A stretch of DNA of 64,000 bases from Bradyrhizobium sp. 186 (GTDB taxonomy: Bacteria; Pseudomonadota; Alphaproteobacteria; Rhizobiales; Xanthobacteraceae): the NCBI RefSeq assembly GCF_023101685.1, contig NZ_CP082164.1:4712001-4776000 (forward strand), given 5' to 3'. Of the stretch, positions 47,233-55,806 are shown piece after piece. A program made the translations under genes and the position numbers. Within the stretch, counting starts at the first letter, position 1, and each line of letters opens with the position of its first letter. The notes below the pieces were generated by a model that worked only from the letters and a program-made list of their open reading frames with translations, was not told the DNA's origin and made no database searches.

Positions 47233-47330
47233 GGCCCCCTTTGGGGCATGATCGGAACCAAGGCTCGGGCTGGACGTAGTCGGCTGCCGGTTCTCGAAGA
47301 AAACTGCTCAAGCGATCCAGGGGGCGCCCG

Positions 47331-48290
47331 ATGACGGCAGCATTCACATTTCCGGGGCAGGGGTCCCAGGCGGTCGGCATGGGCAAGGCCTTGGCCGACG
47401 CCTTTCCCGCGGCGCGCGCCGTGTTCGACGAGGTCGATTCCGCGCTTGGGGAGAAGCTGACGGCGACCATCTGGGATGGTCCGGCCGAAACCCTTCAGCT
47501 CACCGAGAACGCCCAGCCGGCGCTGATGGCGGTGTCCGTCGCCACTCTGCGCGTGCTCGAGAGCGAGGCTGGTTTTTCCGTGGCGCGGGACGCAGCCTTC
47601 GTTGCCGGCCATTCCCTCGGCGAATATTCAGCCCTGGCTGCTGCCGGCAGCCTGACGATTTCCGACACCGCACGGCTGCTTCGCACCCGCGGTCTCGCAA
47701 TGCAAAAAGCCGTGCCGGTCGGCGCCGGCGCGATGGCCGCGCTGCTCGGCCTCGACTACGAGGCCGCCATCGAAGTCGCCAACGAGGCGGCGCAAGGCCA
47801 GGTCTGCCAGGCCGCCAATGACAATGGCGGCGGGCAGGTGGTCGTCTCCGGCGACAAGGCGGCGGTCGATCGCGCCGTCGAGATCGCCAAGGTCAAGGGC
47901 GCCAAGCGCGCGATGCTGCTGCCGGTGTCCGCGCCGTTCCATTGCAAGCTGATGCAGCCGGCCGCGGACGCCATGGCGGAGGCGCTGTCCAAGGTCACGA
48001 TCAAGGCGCCGGCGGTGCCGCTGGTGTCGAACGTGCTGGCGAGCGCCATCACCGACCCCGATGAGATCCGTCGACGCCTGGTCGAGCAGGTCACCGGCAC
48101 GGTGCGCTGGCGCGAATCGGTTGCCTATATGGCAGGGCAGGGCGTCACCCGCTTCTTCGAGATCGGCGCAGGAAAGGTGCTGACCGGTCTCGTCAAGCGC
48201 ATCGCAGACGGTGCCGTCGGCGTCGCGGTCGGCGGACCGAACGACATTGCCGCTGCCAAGGAAGCGTCGGCCGCTGCGAAGCAGGCCTAG
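47331..48290 (+). CDS. fabD: Malonyl-CoA:ACP transacylase
   Basis: This 319-residue enzyme transfers malonyl from CoA to acyl carrier protein for type II fatty-acid synthesis. It begins MTAAFTFPGQGSQAVGMG, has the nucleophile motif GHSLGEYSA (Ser95), and the catalytic His in PVSAPFHCKLM near residue 205. It is followed after 11 bases by fabG. Confidence 0.96.
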   Translation: MTAAFTFPGQGSQAVGMGKALADAFPAARAVFDEVDSALGEKLTATIWDGPAETLQLTENAQPALMAVSVATLRVLESEAGFSVARDAAFVAGHSLGEYSALAAAGSLTISDTARLLRTRGLAMQKAVPVGAGAMAALLGLDYEAAIEVANEAAQGQVCQAANDNGGGQVVVSGDKAAVDRAVEIAKVKGAKRAMLLPVSAPFHCKLMQPAADAMAEALSKVTIKAPAVPLVSNVLASAITDPDEIRRRLVEQVTGTVRWRESVAYMAGQGVTRFFEIGAGKVLTGLVKRIADGAVGVAVGGPNDIAAAKEASAAAKQA

Positions 48291-48301
48291 AGGAGTTATC
48301 A

Positions 48302-49039
48302 ATGTTCGATCTGACTGGCAGGAAGGCGCTCGTCACCGGCGCGACCGGCGGCATCGGCGGCGCAATCGCGCAGGCGCTGCACGCGCAGGGCGCCACGGTT
48401 GCGATTTCGGGAACGCGGAAGGAAGTGCTGGACGAGCTTGCGAGCAAGCTCGGCGAGCGCGCCCTCGTGCTGCCCTGCAATCTCTCCAAGGCCGACGAGG
48501 TCGAGGCGCTGGTGCCCGCCGCGGAAGCGGCGATGGGGCAGGTCGACATCCTCGTCGCCAATGCCGGCATCACCCGCGACAATCTCTTCGTCCAGCTCCG
48601 CGACGAGGACTGGGAGGAGGTCATCAACGTCAATCTGACCTCGACCTTCCGTCTGGCGCGCGCCGCCACCAAATTGATGATGCGCAAGCGCTTCGGCCGC
48701 ATCATCGCCATTACCTCGGTGGTCGGCGTCACAGGCAACCCCGGGCAGGGCAATTACACCGCGTCGAAGGCCGGCCTGATCGGCATGATCAAGACGCTCG
48801 GCGCTGAATACGCCAAGCGCGGCGTGACCGCGAACTGCATTGCGCCGGGCTTCATCAAGACGCCGATGACGGATGCGCTCAACGACAAGCAGCGCGAAAC
48901 GATTCTGACCAAGGTTCCGGCCGCCCGCCTGGGCACTCCCGAGGACATTGCGGCAGCCGCCGTCTACCTCAGTTCGAACGAAGCAGCCTACGTCACAGGG
49001 CAAACTATCCACGTCAACGGTGGCATGGCCATGATCTAA
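48302..49039 (+). CDS. fabG: 3-oxoacyl-ACP reductase
   Basis: This 245-residue SDR reduces 3-oxoacyl-ACP with NADPH. It has TGATGGIGG at residues 12-20, NAGITRDNLF, the catalytic Ser in ITSVVGVTGNPGQ, and YTASK with Tyr and Lys. It is in the fabD-fabG-acpP-fabF order. A GGAGTT ribosome-binding site precedes the ATG. Confidence 0.96.
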   Translation: MFDLTGRKALVTGATGGIGGAIAQALHAQGATVAISGTRKEVLDELASKLGERALVLPCNLSKADEVEALVPAAEAAMGQVDILVANAGITRDNLFVQLRDEDWEEVINVNLTSTFRLARAATKLMMRKRFGRIIAITSVVGVTGNPGQGNYTASKAGLIGMIKTLGAEYAKRGVTANCIAPGFIKTPMTDALNDKQRETILTKVPAARLGTPEDIAAAAVYLSSNEAAYVTGQTIHVNGGMAMI

Positions 49040-49349
49040 GCCCGTCGTTCCGCACCGCCCACACCGGCGGCGCGAGATGCGGCAAACGGCCGTTTCCGGA
49101 GCGAAATGAGGCTTGTAGTCAAGGCAGTTGAAGTATGATAACCGGACCTTCAACGGATAGGCAAAGAACGCCATTGCAGGTTTTTGAAACCCTGTATATT
49201 GGCGATGCGGAGCCTTGGCCGTCGTTCGCCGGGCCTGCATCGGTTAGGATGGGGCCAAATCAAAGTTCGTAAGCGAAGGCAGTCAACGACCACGCGGCTC
49301 GTATCGTCCCGGGGGGTCGGGTCTACAGGGAACAACACGAGGTTAAGCA
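49040..49349. other. Intergenic region upstream of acpP
   Basis: The 310 bases have no gene. Features seen are an inverted pair GTTGAAG...CTTCAAC at about 49127-49154, a hairpin AGGTTTTTGAAACCCT near 49177 and a TATATT at about 49194 that could be a -10 element with TTGCAG 15 bases upstream. acpP is probably driven from here as a strong separate promoter. Confidence 0.45.
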
Positions 49350-49589
49350 ATGAGTGACATTGGCGAGCGGGTTAAGAAGATCGTGGTCGAACACCTTGGT
49401 GTTGAGCCCGAGAAGGTTGTCGACGCTGCGAGCTTCATCGACGACCTCGGCGCCGACAGTCTGGACACCGTCGAGCTGGTGATGGCGTTCGAAGAAGAAT
49501 TCGGGTGCGAGATTCCGGACGACGCCGCGGAGACGATTCTCACCGTCGGCGACGCCACGAAGTTTCTCGAGAAGAACGCGAAGAGCTAA
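49350..49589 (+). CDS. acpP: Acyl carrier protein
   Basis: This 79-residue acidic carrier has the phosphopantetheine attachment motif [19 protein letters not shown], with Ser37 modified. [23 protein letters not shown] is the usual opening. It is followed by a terminator hairpin before fabF. Confidence 0.98.
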   Translation: MSDIGERVKKIVVEHLGVEPEKVVDAASFIDDLGADSLDTVELVMAFEEEFGCEIPDDAAETILTVGDATKFLEKNAKS

Positions 49590-49615
49590 GCTCTTCATTT
49601 CGCGGGGACAACATT

Positions 49616-49658
49616 GAAACCGGACGGGCCGCTTCCCAGCGGTCAGCCGGTTTCTTGT
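49616..49658 (+). terminator. Hairpin terminator or attenuator between acpP and fabF
   Basis: The outer arms GAAACCGG (49616-49623) and CCGGTTTC (49647-49654) pair, with an inner stem CCGCT/AGCGG. A short T-rich tail TTGTT follows. It would limit readthrough into fabF and favour abundant short acpP mRNA. Confidence 0.7.
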
Positions 49659-49695
49659 TATCGGCCGTGAATCTTTCGAAGCGGAGTTTTCGGAT

Positions 49696-50961
49696 ATGAG
49701 GCGGGTTGTCGTCACGGGCCTCGGCATGGTGTCGCCACTCAGCTGTGGCGTCGAGCCGACCTGGAAGCGCATCCTCAACGGCGAAAGCGGTGCACGCAAG
49801 ATCGAGAGCTTCGATGTCTCCGATCTTCAGACCAGGATCGCCTGCACCGTGGTGCGCGGTGACGGATCTAACGACAGCTTCAATCCCGATATCTGGATGG
49901 AGCCGAAGGACCAGCGCAAGGTCGATGACTTCATCATCTTCGGCATGGCCGCAGCGGGCCAGGCGCTCGACGATGCCAACTGGCATCCCGAGACCGAAGA
50001 GGACAAATGCGCGACCGGCACCATGATCGGGTCCGGCATCGGCGGCCTCAATGGCATCGCCGACACTGCGGTCCTGTTGAAGGAACGCGGGCCGCGCCGG
50101 GTGTCTCCTTTCTTCATTCCAGGCCGCCTGATCAATCTCGCCTCCGGCTATGTCTCGATCAAGCATGGGCTGAAGGGGCCGAACCATTCGGTGGTCACGG
50201 CCTGCTCGACCGGCGCACATGCGGTCGGCGACGCCGCCCGCCTGATTGCGCTGGGTGACGCCGACGTCATGGTCGCCGGCGGCGCGGAATCCCCAATCGG
50301 TCGCATCGGCATTGCCGGCTTCAATGCCGCACGCGCGCTGTCGACCGGATTCAACGAGACGCCCGAGAAGGCCTCGCGTCCTTACGACAAGGACCGCGAC
50401 GGCTTTGTCATGGGTGAAGGTGCCGGTGTCCTGGTCCTCGAAGAGTTCGAGCACGCCAAACGCCGCGGCGCCAAGATCTACGCTGAGGTGATCGGCTACG
50501 GCCTCTCCGGCGATGCCTATCACATTACCTCACCAGCGCCCGACGGCGACGGCGGCTTCCGTAGCATGGCGGCCGCGCTGAAGCGCGCCGGCCTCTCGCC
50601 ATCCGATCTCGACTACATCAACGCGCACGGCACCTCGACACCGCTCGGTGACGAAATCGAGCTCGGTGCGGTGGAGCGCCTGCTCGGCAATGCCGCCTCC
50701 AAGGTCGCGATGTCCTCGACCAAATCGTCGACCGGCCATCTTCTGGGCGCGGCCGGCGCGATCGAGGCGATCTTCGCCATCCTCGCGATTCGAGATAATA
50801 TCGTGCCGCCGACCATCAACCTGGACAATCCGTCGGTCGAAACTGCGATCGATCTCGTGCCGCACACGGCCAAGAAGCGCGAGATCAACGTCGTACTGTC
50901 GAATTCTTTCGGTTTCGGCGGTACCAATGCGTCGGTGATCTTCCGGCGTTTGGCCAGTTAG
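49696..50961 (+). CDS. fabF: 3-oxoacyl-ACP synthase II
   Basis: This 421-residue condensing enzyme has the active-site Cys170 in VVTACSTGAHAV and the catalytic His residues in NAHGTSTPLGD and SSTGHLLGAAG. MRRVVVTGLGMVSPLSCGVE is the standard start. It elongates acyl chains after C10-C16 and controls unsaturated/saturated balance. Confidence 0.96.
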   Translation: MRRVVVTGLGMVSPLSCGVEPTWKRILNGESGARKIESFDVSDLQTRIACTVVRGDGSNDSFNPDIWMEPKDQRKVDDFIIFGMAAAGQALDDANWHPETEEDKCATGTMIGSGIGGLNGIADTAVLLKERGPRRVSPFFIPGRLINLASGYVSIKHGLKGPNHSVVTACSTGAHAVGDAARLIALGDADVMVAGGAESPIGRIGIAGFNAARALSTGFNETPEKASRPYDKDRDGFVMGEGAGVLVLEEFEHAKRRGAKIYAEVIGYGLSGDAYHITSPAPDGDGGFRSMAAALKRAGLSPSDLDYINAHGTSTPLGDEIELGAVERLLGNAASKVAMSSTKSSTGHLLGAAGAIEAIFAILAIRDNIVPPTINLDNPSVETAIDLVPHTAKKREINVVLSNSFGFGGTNASVIFRRLAS

Positions 50962-51086
50962 CTTGCGTTTGAGACGAATCCACCGTTTTGCCGTATTCGG
51001 CGATAGTCATACTCGTGGGCGCGTGCATTTGGCAGGACAAGCGATTGTCAGGCCGCGATTGAACCGGCAGGATTCAGGTTGTTTGG

Positions 51087-52358
51087 ATGAGTGAAAGGCC
51101 GCCCATTTCGCCCCGGAGTCCGCGGGCAGCGCTCGAGCCCGAGCAGGTCCCGCCGCCGCCGAAGCGATCGGACCGGGCGCGCAATCCGTTCGTGATCGTT
51201 GGCAACGCCATCATCACCATCCTCTTGATCGCCATGGTCGGCGCCGGCGCCGTCTATTATTACGGCCGGCAGGTGCTTGAGGCAGCGGGTCCGCTCAAGG
51301 AAGACAAGATCGTCAACATCCCGCAGCGCGCGGGCAAGCGCGACATCGCCGAGACCCTGAACCGGGAAGGCGTGACCGACGTCAATCCGTGGGTGTTCAT
51401 CGCCAGCGTGGCTGCGCTGAAGGCGAGCTCGGACCTGAAGCCTGGCGAGTACGCATTCCAGAAGAACGCCTCCTTGCGCGACGTCATCGCCACCATCGTC
51501 GAAGGCAAGGTGGTGCAGCACGCCGTCACTGTCCCGGAAGGCCTGACCTCCGAGCAGATCGTGGCGCGGCTGTCCGACAACGACATCTTCACCGGCAGCG
51601 TGCGTGAGCTGCCGCGCGAAGGCACTCTGCTGCCGGAGACCTACAAGTTCCCGCGCGGGACCCCGCGCGAGCAGGTAATCCAGCGCATGCAGCAAGCGCA
51701 CAAGCGCGTGCTGGCCGAGATCTGGGAGCGCCGTAGTCAGGACATTCCGGTCAAGACTCCGGAGCAGCTCGTGACTCTGGCTTCGATCGTTGAGAAGGAG
51801 ACCGGCAAGCCGGATGAGCGCAGCCGTGTTGCCGCCGTGTTCGTCAACCGCCTGAAGCAGAGGATCAAGCTGCAGTCCGATCCCACGATCATCTACGGCA
51901 TCGTCGGCGGTAAGGGCACGCTCGGCCGCCCGATCAAGCGCAGTGAGATCACGCAGCCCTCGCCCTACAACACCTATGTGATCGAAGGCCTGCCGCCCGG
52001 GCCGATCTCCAATCCGGGCCGCGCCTCGCTCGAAGCCACCGCCAACCCGGCCCGCACCCGCGACCTCTTTTTCGTCGCCGACGGTAGCGGCGGGCATGCC
52101 TTCACCGAGACCTACGACGCGCACCAGAAGAATGTCGCCAAGCTGCGCGCGATGGAGAAGCAGATCCAGAACGACACGGTCGAGCCGGCCGACGATGCGC
52201 AGGCGCCGGCCGCCGCCGCGCCCGCCGCCGCCGATACGCCGACCGCGACCACGCCGGCGCGGCCCAACCAGCAGAAGAAGCCGCCGGCACGGCCCGCCAA
52301 TCCCGCGCCGGCCCGGCAGGGCGCGGTGCAGCCTTCGCCGCCGGTGGTCCAACGCTAG
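51087..52358 (+). CDS. mltG: Endolytic murein transglycosylase MltG
   Basis: This 423-residue inner-membrane enzyme cleaves nascent glycan strands and sets chain length in peptidoglycan synthesis. A single membrane helix lies at about residues 38-60. A LysM-like domain follows, then the YceG core with catalytic Glu in TLASIVEKETGKPDER and the landmarks LQSDPTIIYGI, YNTYVIEGLPPGPISNPGRASLEA and FFVADGSGGHAFTETYDAHQKNV. A Pro/Ala-rich tail of about 55 residues follows. Its linkage to fabF is common in alphaproteobacteria. Confidence 0.94.
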   Translation: MSERPPISPRSPRAALEPEQVPPPPKRSDRARNPFVIVGNAIITILLIAMVGAGAVYYYGRQVLEAAGPLKEDKIVNIPQRAGKRDIAETLNREGVTDVNPWVFIASVAALKASSDLKPGEYAFQKNASLRDVIATIVEGKVVQHAVTVPEGLTSEQIVARLSDNDIFTGSVRELPREGTLLPETYKFPRGTPREQVIQRMQQAHKRVLAEIWERRSQDIPVKTPEQLVTLASIVEKETGKPDERSRVAAVFVNRLKQRIKLQSDPTIIYGIVGGKGTLGRPIKRSEITQPSPYNTYVIEGLPPGPISNPGRASLEATANPARTRDLFFVADGSGGHAFTETYDAHQKNVAKLRAMEKQIQNDTVEPADDAQAPAAAAPAAADTPTATTPARPNQQKKPPARPANPAPARQGAVQPSPPVVQR

Positions 52359-52469
52359 AGGCTACGCAGACCTGCGGTCTCTGCGGATTCCACTTTCCTG
52401 CAAAATTGTCTTAAGATTCGCGTGCCTTGATGGCCTCGCGAATCTCATCTGTCCGGAGAAACTGACCCG

Positions 52470-53357
52470 ATGGCGCTGTCGTCCATGACCGGCTTTGCCC
52501 GAAGCCACGGCGCTAGCGGGCCGTATACGTTCGAATGGGAATTGAAGTCGGTCAACGCCAAGGGCTTTGACCTGCGCGTGCGGCTGCCCCAGGGGTTCGA
52601 GGAGCTCGAGGCGCATGCCAAGAAGCGCGCCGGCGAGGTGCTGTCGCGCGGCACCGTCTACGCCAATCTCACGGTCAAGCGCACCAATGCCGCCGCCACG
52701 GTCCGCGTCAATGAGGACGTGCTCAACGCCGTCCTGAAGGCCGCCGCCGTGATCGCCGGCAAGGTCGACGCGGTGGCGCCGAGCGTCGACGGCCTGCTCG
52801 CCATCAAGGGCGTGATCGAGGTCGCCGAGCCCGACGGCGACGAGGAGGAGGACAAGGCCGCGCGAGCGGCGGCGGCCGAAGCCTTCGACAAGGCGCTCGC
52901 CGAACTCGTCGAGATGCGCAAGCGCGAGGGTACCTCGCTCGGGCAGATCCTGATCCAGCGGGTCGACGAGGTCGAGGCGCTCGCGAAAAAGGCCGAGGCC
53001 GCGCCCGGCCGCAAGCCCGAGGCGATCAAGGCCAGGCTCGCCGAGCAGATTGCCGCGCTGCTCGACACCTCAGACCGTTTCGATTCCGATCGCCTGATGC
53101 AGGAAGCGATCCTGATCGCGACCAGGGCCGACATCCGCGAGGAGCTCGACCGCATCGCCTCCCATATCGCGCAAGCGCGCGAACTGATCGGCAAGGGCGG
53201 CCCGGTCGGGCGCAAGCTCGATTTCCTGGCGCAGGAATTTCACCGCGAGGTCAACACCTGCTGCTCGAAGTCGAACGACATCGAGCTGACCAATACGGGG
53301 CTCGCCATGAAGAACGTGGTCGAGCAGTTCCGCGAGCAGGTCCAGAATCTGGAGTGA
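52470..53357 (+). CDS. YicC family endoribonuclease-like protein
   Basis: This 295-residue protein begins MALSSMTGFARSHGASGPYTFEWELKSVNAKGFDLRVRLPQGFE, the conserved YicC N-terminal domain, and ends with the DUF1732 region FLAQEFHREVNTCCSKSNDIELTNTGLAMKNVVEQFREQVQNLE. YicC-type proteins have been described as a new class of endoribonuclease. Gmk follows after three bases. Confidence 0.93.
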   Translation: MALSSMTGFARSHGASGPYTFEWELKSVNAKGFDLRVRLPQGFEELEAHAKKRAGEVLSRGTVYANLTVKRTNAAATVRVNEDVLNAVLKAAAVIAGKVDAVAPSVDGLLAIKGVIEVAEPDGDEEEDKAARAAAAEAFDKALAELVEMRKREGTSLGQILIQRVDEVEALAKKAEAAPGRKPEAIKARLAEQIAALLDTSDRFDSDRLMQEAILIATRADIREELDRIASHIAQARELIGKGGPVGRKLDFLAQEFHREVNTCCSKSNDIELTNTGLAMKNVVEQFREQVQNLE

Positions 53358-53360
53358 TCG

Positions 53361-54020
53361 ATGACGACAAGCGGTCACGGAACTGACGGTGTCGAGCGGC
53401 GCGGGCTGATGTTCGTGCTGTCCTCGCCGTCAGGCGCGGGCAAAACAACGTTGTCGCGTATGCTGATTGCGGAGACCCCCGGCCTCCAAATGTCAGTCTC
53501 AGCGACAACGCGGCCGATGCGGCCGGGCGAGGTCGATGGGAAGGATTATTTCTTCGTCGACCAAAATCGCTTCGAGACGATGGTGACGAATGGCGAACTC
53601 CTCGAATGGGCGAATGTGTTCGGCAATCGCTATGGTACGCCGCGCGGACCCGTCGACGCTGCGCTGGCGGCGGGGAATGACGTGTTGTTCGACATCGACT
53701 GGCAGGGGACCCAGCAGCTTCGCGATCGTTCGGGTAAGGATGTCGTTAGCGTGTTCATCTTGCCGCCGTCGGTTGCTGCGCTTGAGCAACGGCTGCATAC
53801 TCGCGCGCAAGACTCTGACGAGGTCATTCGCGGCCGCATGAAAAAAGCGGGCGATGAAATGAGCCATTTCGACGCCTACGACTACATTGTTGTCAACGAC
53901 AATATCGGCATTGCTTTCGAGGCGGTGCGCTCGATCCTACGAGCCGAACAGCTTAAGCGCGAACGCCAGGTCGGTCTTGAAGGCTTCGTACGTGGACTGC
54001 GGAATCAGCTCGAGAGATAG
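53361..54020 (+). CDS. gmk: Guanylate kinase
   Basis: This 219-residue kinase converts GMP to GDP. The P-loop SSPSGAGKTTLSRML is near residue 20, followed by the GMP-binding SVSATTRPMRPGEVDGKDYFFV. The lid and C-terminal helices are typical. An N-terminal extension of about 12 residues precedes the usual start. The 3' end overlaps the convergent gene by 68 bases. Confidence 0.96.
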   Translation: MTTSGHGTDGVERRGLMFVLSSPSGAGKTTLSRMLIAETPGLQMSVSATTRPMRPGEVDGKDYFFVDQNRFETMVTNGELLEWANVFGNRYGTPRGPVDAALAAGNDVLFDIDWQGTQQLRDRSGKDVVSVFILPPSVAALEQRLHTRAQDSDEVIRGRMKKAGDEMSHFDAYDYIVVNDNIGIAFEAVRSILRAEQLKRERQVGLEGFVRGLRNQLER

Positions 54021-55140
54021 CTGGCCGCGTCAACCTCGGCCCTTCCTTCGCCAGGCGTTCCAGCATCGTCGTGATGACGTCGATGTCGACCGCATCCTCA
54101 TCGTGCGAATTTTCAACGTGATCGGCCGGCTCTTCGTCATGGGTATCGTTGGCCGCGAGCTGAGGCGCCGATGCCTCGACCTCAAATTCCCCGTCGAATG
54201 ACTCGATCTTGGCCTCGTCACGTTCTGCTGCGGCGGGTTTGTGCGCTACAACCATGTCGATCTTGTCGGCGATCGCAACGGGTGTTGCGGCCTGCGGAGG
54301 TGCGGCATCGAAGTCCACCGGACGCGGCTGCTGCGTGCGCGGCGTCGCATTGAGCCATGGCGCACGGCTGCCATGCTGATCCTGCGGCTCCCAATCGTCC
54401 CAATTCACGCGGCGGTCGCCCGCCTGGACGCGGACGCGTGCGCCGGCAAAACGGTAGATGAGGCTGGCGAGGAGGCCTGCGAGCGCGAGTGCGCCGCCGA
54501 TGACGAGCAGGAGCATCTGGAGCGAGCCGGTCGGCCTGTCGGCGGACGCATCGGCCGCGGCGAGCGCCACCGGAGCAGCGGGTTTTGCCGGCTTCGCGCT
54601 CGGTTGCGCGGCGGCCGTTGCAGGTGGGGTCACCGATTGCGGCGCGGGCGAAGCGACCGTGGCGGAAGCGTCGGGCCAACGTGCATCGAGCGCGGGCTGT
54701 TGGGCATTGCTGTCGTTGGCGCCCGGAGATTGGGGCGCGGCCGGTGCGATTGCCGCGCCCTGCGCCGGCGCGTTCGGCATTCTCGGTGCGGCGAAGCTCT
54801 GCGGTGTCAGATATTCAGCGCGCGCATCCTGCACCGGGTGCTGCGGCGGCGCCGCTGAATCCGGGGCGGGTGTGTCGGTCGCGGCCTGCGCGCTCTGTGT
54901 GGTCGCCTTGCCGTCTTCGGCGCGCAGGTACCAGCATTGCCGCTTGGTGCTGCGATCGAGACGATAGTGCCAATGCTGTCCCTGCGGCGCGGTGCTCTTC
55001 GGCGAGGCGAGGCAGTCGGCGGCGGCGGCGTTTGCCGTGCTCGATGTGCTCGGCGCGTTCTGCGACACGGCCGCCAACGGCGCGCCGGCAATGATGCTGG
55101 CGAACAGCGTCGAAATGAACTTCGCGGTGCGGTTGCCCAT
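53953..55140 (-). CDS. Membrane-anchored Ala/Pro-rich hypothetical protein
   Basis: The protein has 395 residues. The start ATG at 55138-55140 has a GGGAGA ribosome-binding site and gives a signal peptide (MGNRTAKFISTLFASIIAGAPLAAVS). A small Cys/Trp domain follows (DCLASPKSTAPQGQHWHYRLDRSTKRQCWYLRAEDG). Then come about 130 Ala/Pro-rich residues, one membrane helix (SLQMLLLVIGGALALAGLLASLIYRF) and an acidic cytoplasmic tail with DAVDIDVITTMLERLAKEGPRL. The organisation suggests an envelope protein with a folded periplasmic head and a cytoplasmic interaction helix. I do not recognise a named family. The 3' end overlaps gmk by 68 bases, convergently. Confidence 0.75.
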   Translation of the reverse strand: MGNRTAKFISTLFASIIAGAPLAAVSQNAPSTSSTANAAAADCLASPKSTAPQGQHWHYRLDRSTKRQCWYLRAEDGKATTQSAQAATDTPAPDSAAPPQHPVQDARAEYLTPQSFAAPRMPNAPAQGAAIAPAAPQSPGANDSNAQQPALDARWPDASATVASPAPQSVTPPATAAAQPSAKPAKPAAPVALAAADASADRPTGSLQMLLLVIGGALALAGLLASLIYRFAGARVRVQAGDRRVNWDDWEPQDQHGSRAPWLNATPRTQQPRPVDFDAAPPQAATPVAIADKIDMVVAHKPAAAERDEAKIESFDGEFEVEASAPQLAANDTHDEEPADHVENSHDEDAVDIDVITTMLERLAKEGPRLTRPAISRADSAVHVRSLQDRPGVRA

Positions 55141-55806
55141 CCTGGTCTCCCGTTTACGCCCGATGCAACTCGTTACCTTCCCTTTCTCATCAAAGAGTTG
55201 GGTGGCAATGAGCCGCAAATCCGGAGAGGATGTGGCCTGAATTGGGCCTGCGGCGCGTTCGTTCCGCCGCGAAATCAGGTTTTTTGGGTTCCGCCATTGC
55301 TCGGTCGATCTCCATGTCCCAGGGCACCCGTCGTCGCGCCCTGGCCCCGGCGACTGCGCCGGTTGTGGCGCGGGGCCACGGCTTCGCGTTCTCGCGGCAG
55401 GTTTTGCCCGAGCCTTGCTTCAACTCGTCGCCCTTCAAAACCAAAGGGCGCAGGGAAGGCCGGGCGCCGGCGGCACCCTTGGTCCGTGCGCTACAGAAGT
55501 GCCCACGGTTTGGACCACAGGTGTAGCCGAACGCCCGGCCTTCCCTGCGCGGATGGTTTTAACGGTGTCCTTCGTGCTCTCCTCGGGGAGCGATGCACTA
55601 TTGCCCCCGTCGCCCTGCGGATGGCTGATGCGCGCGCCCGGTCGGGCCGCAACATCACCGCAAGACTTGACGCACAGACTCCGGGCGTCAGGACCACACG
55701 TCTATATCTTGGCATTCGGTGAAACACGCCGAAACTAAGAAAACCCTTTAAAACAAGCTCTTTTCGCCTACCCTGTTTCGGGGTGCTTCGGCGGGTTTCG
55801 CCAAAT
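55141..55806. other. Gene-free region left of the IS1634-type element
   Basis: No gene is supported; several short open frames on both strands lack plausible starts and family features. The segment holds a 19-base inverted repeat (55448-55550) and an 11-base sequence AAAACCCTTTA (55740-55750) that recurs at 57783-57793 on the other side of the IS1634-type element. The upstream side near 55141-55290 contains the promoter of the minus-strand envelope protein gene. Confidence 0.45.
55448..55550. repeat. Perfect 19-base inverted repeat element
   Basis: GCGCAGGGAAGGCCGGGCG at 55448-55466 is repeated in inverse at 55532-55550. The 103-base palindromic unit resembles a repeat I associate with Bradyrhizobium intergenic DNA. 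A secondary pair (CGGCACCC with parts of the centre) is less regular. Confidence 0.7.
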
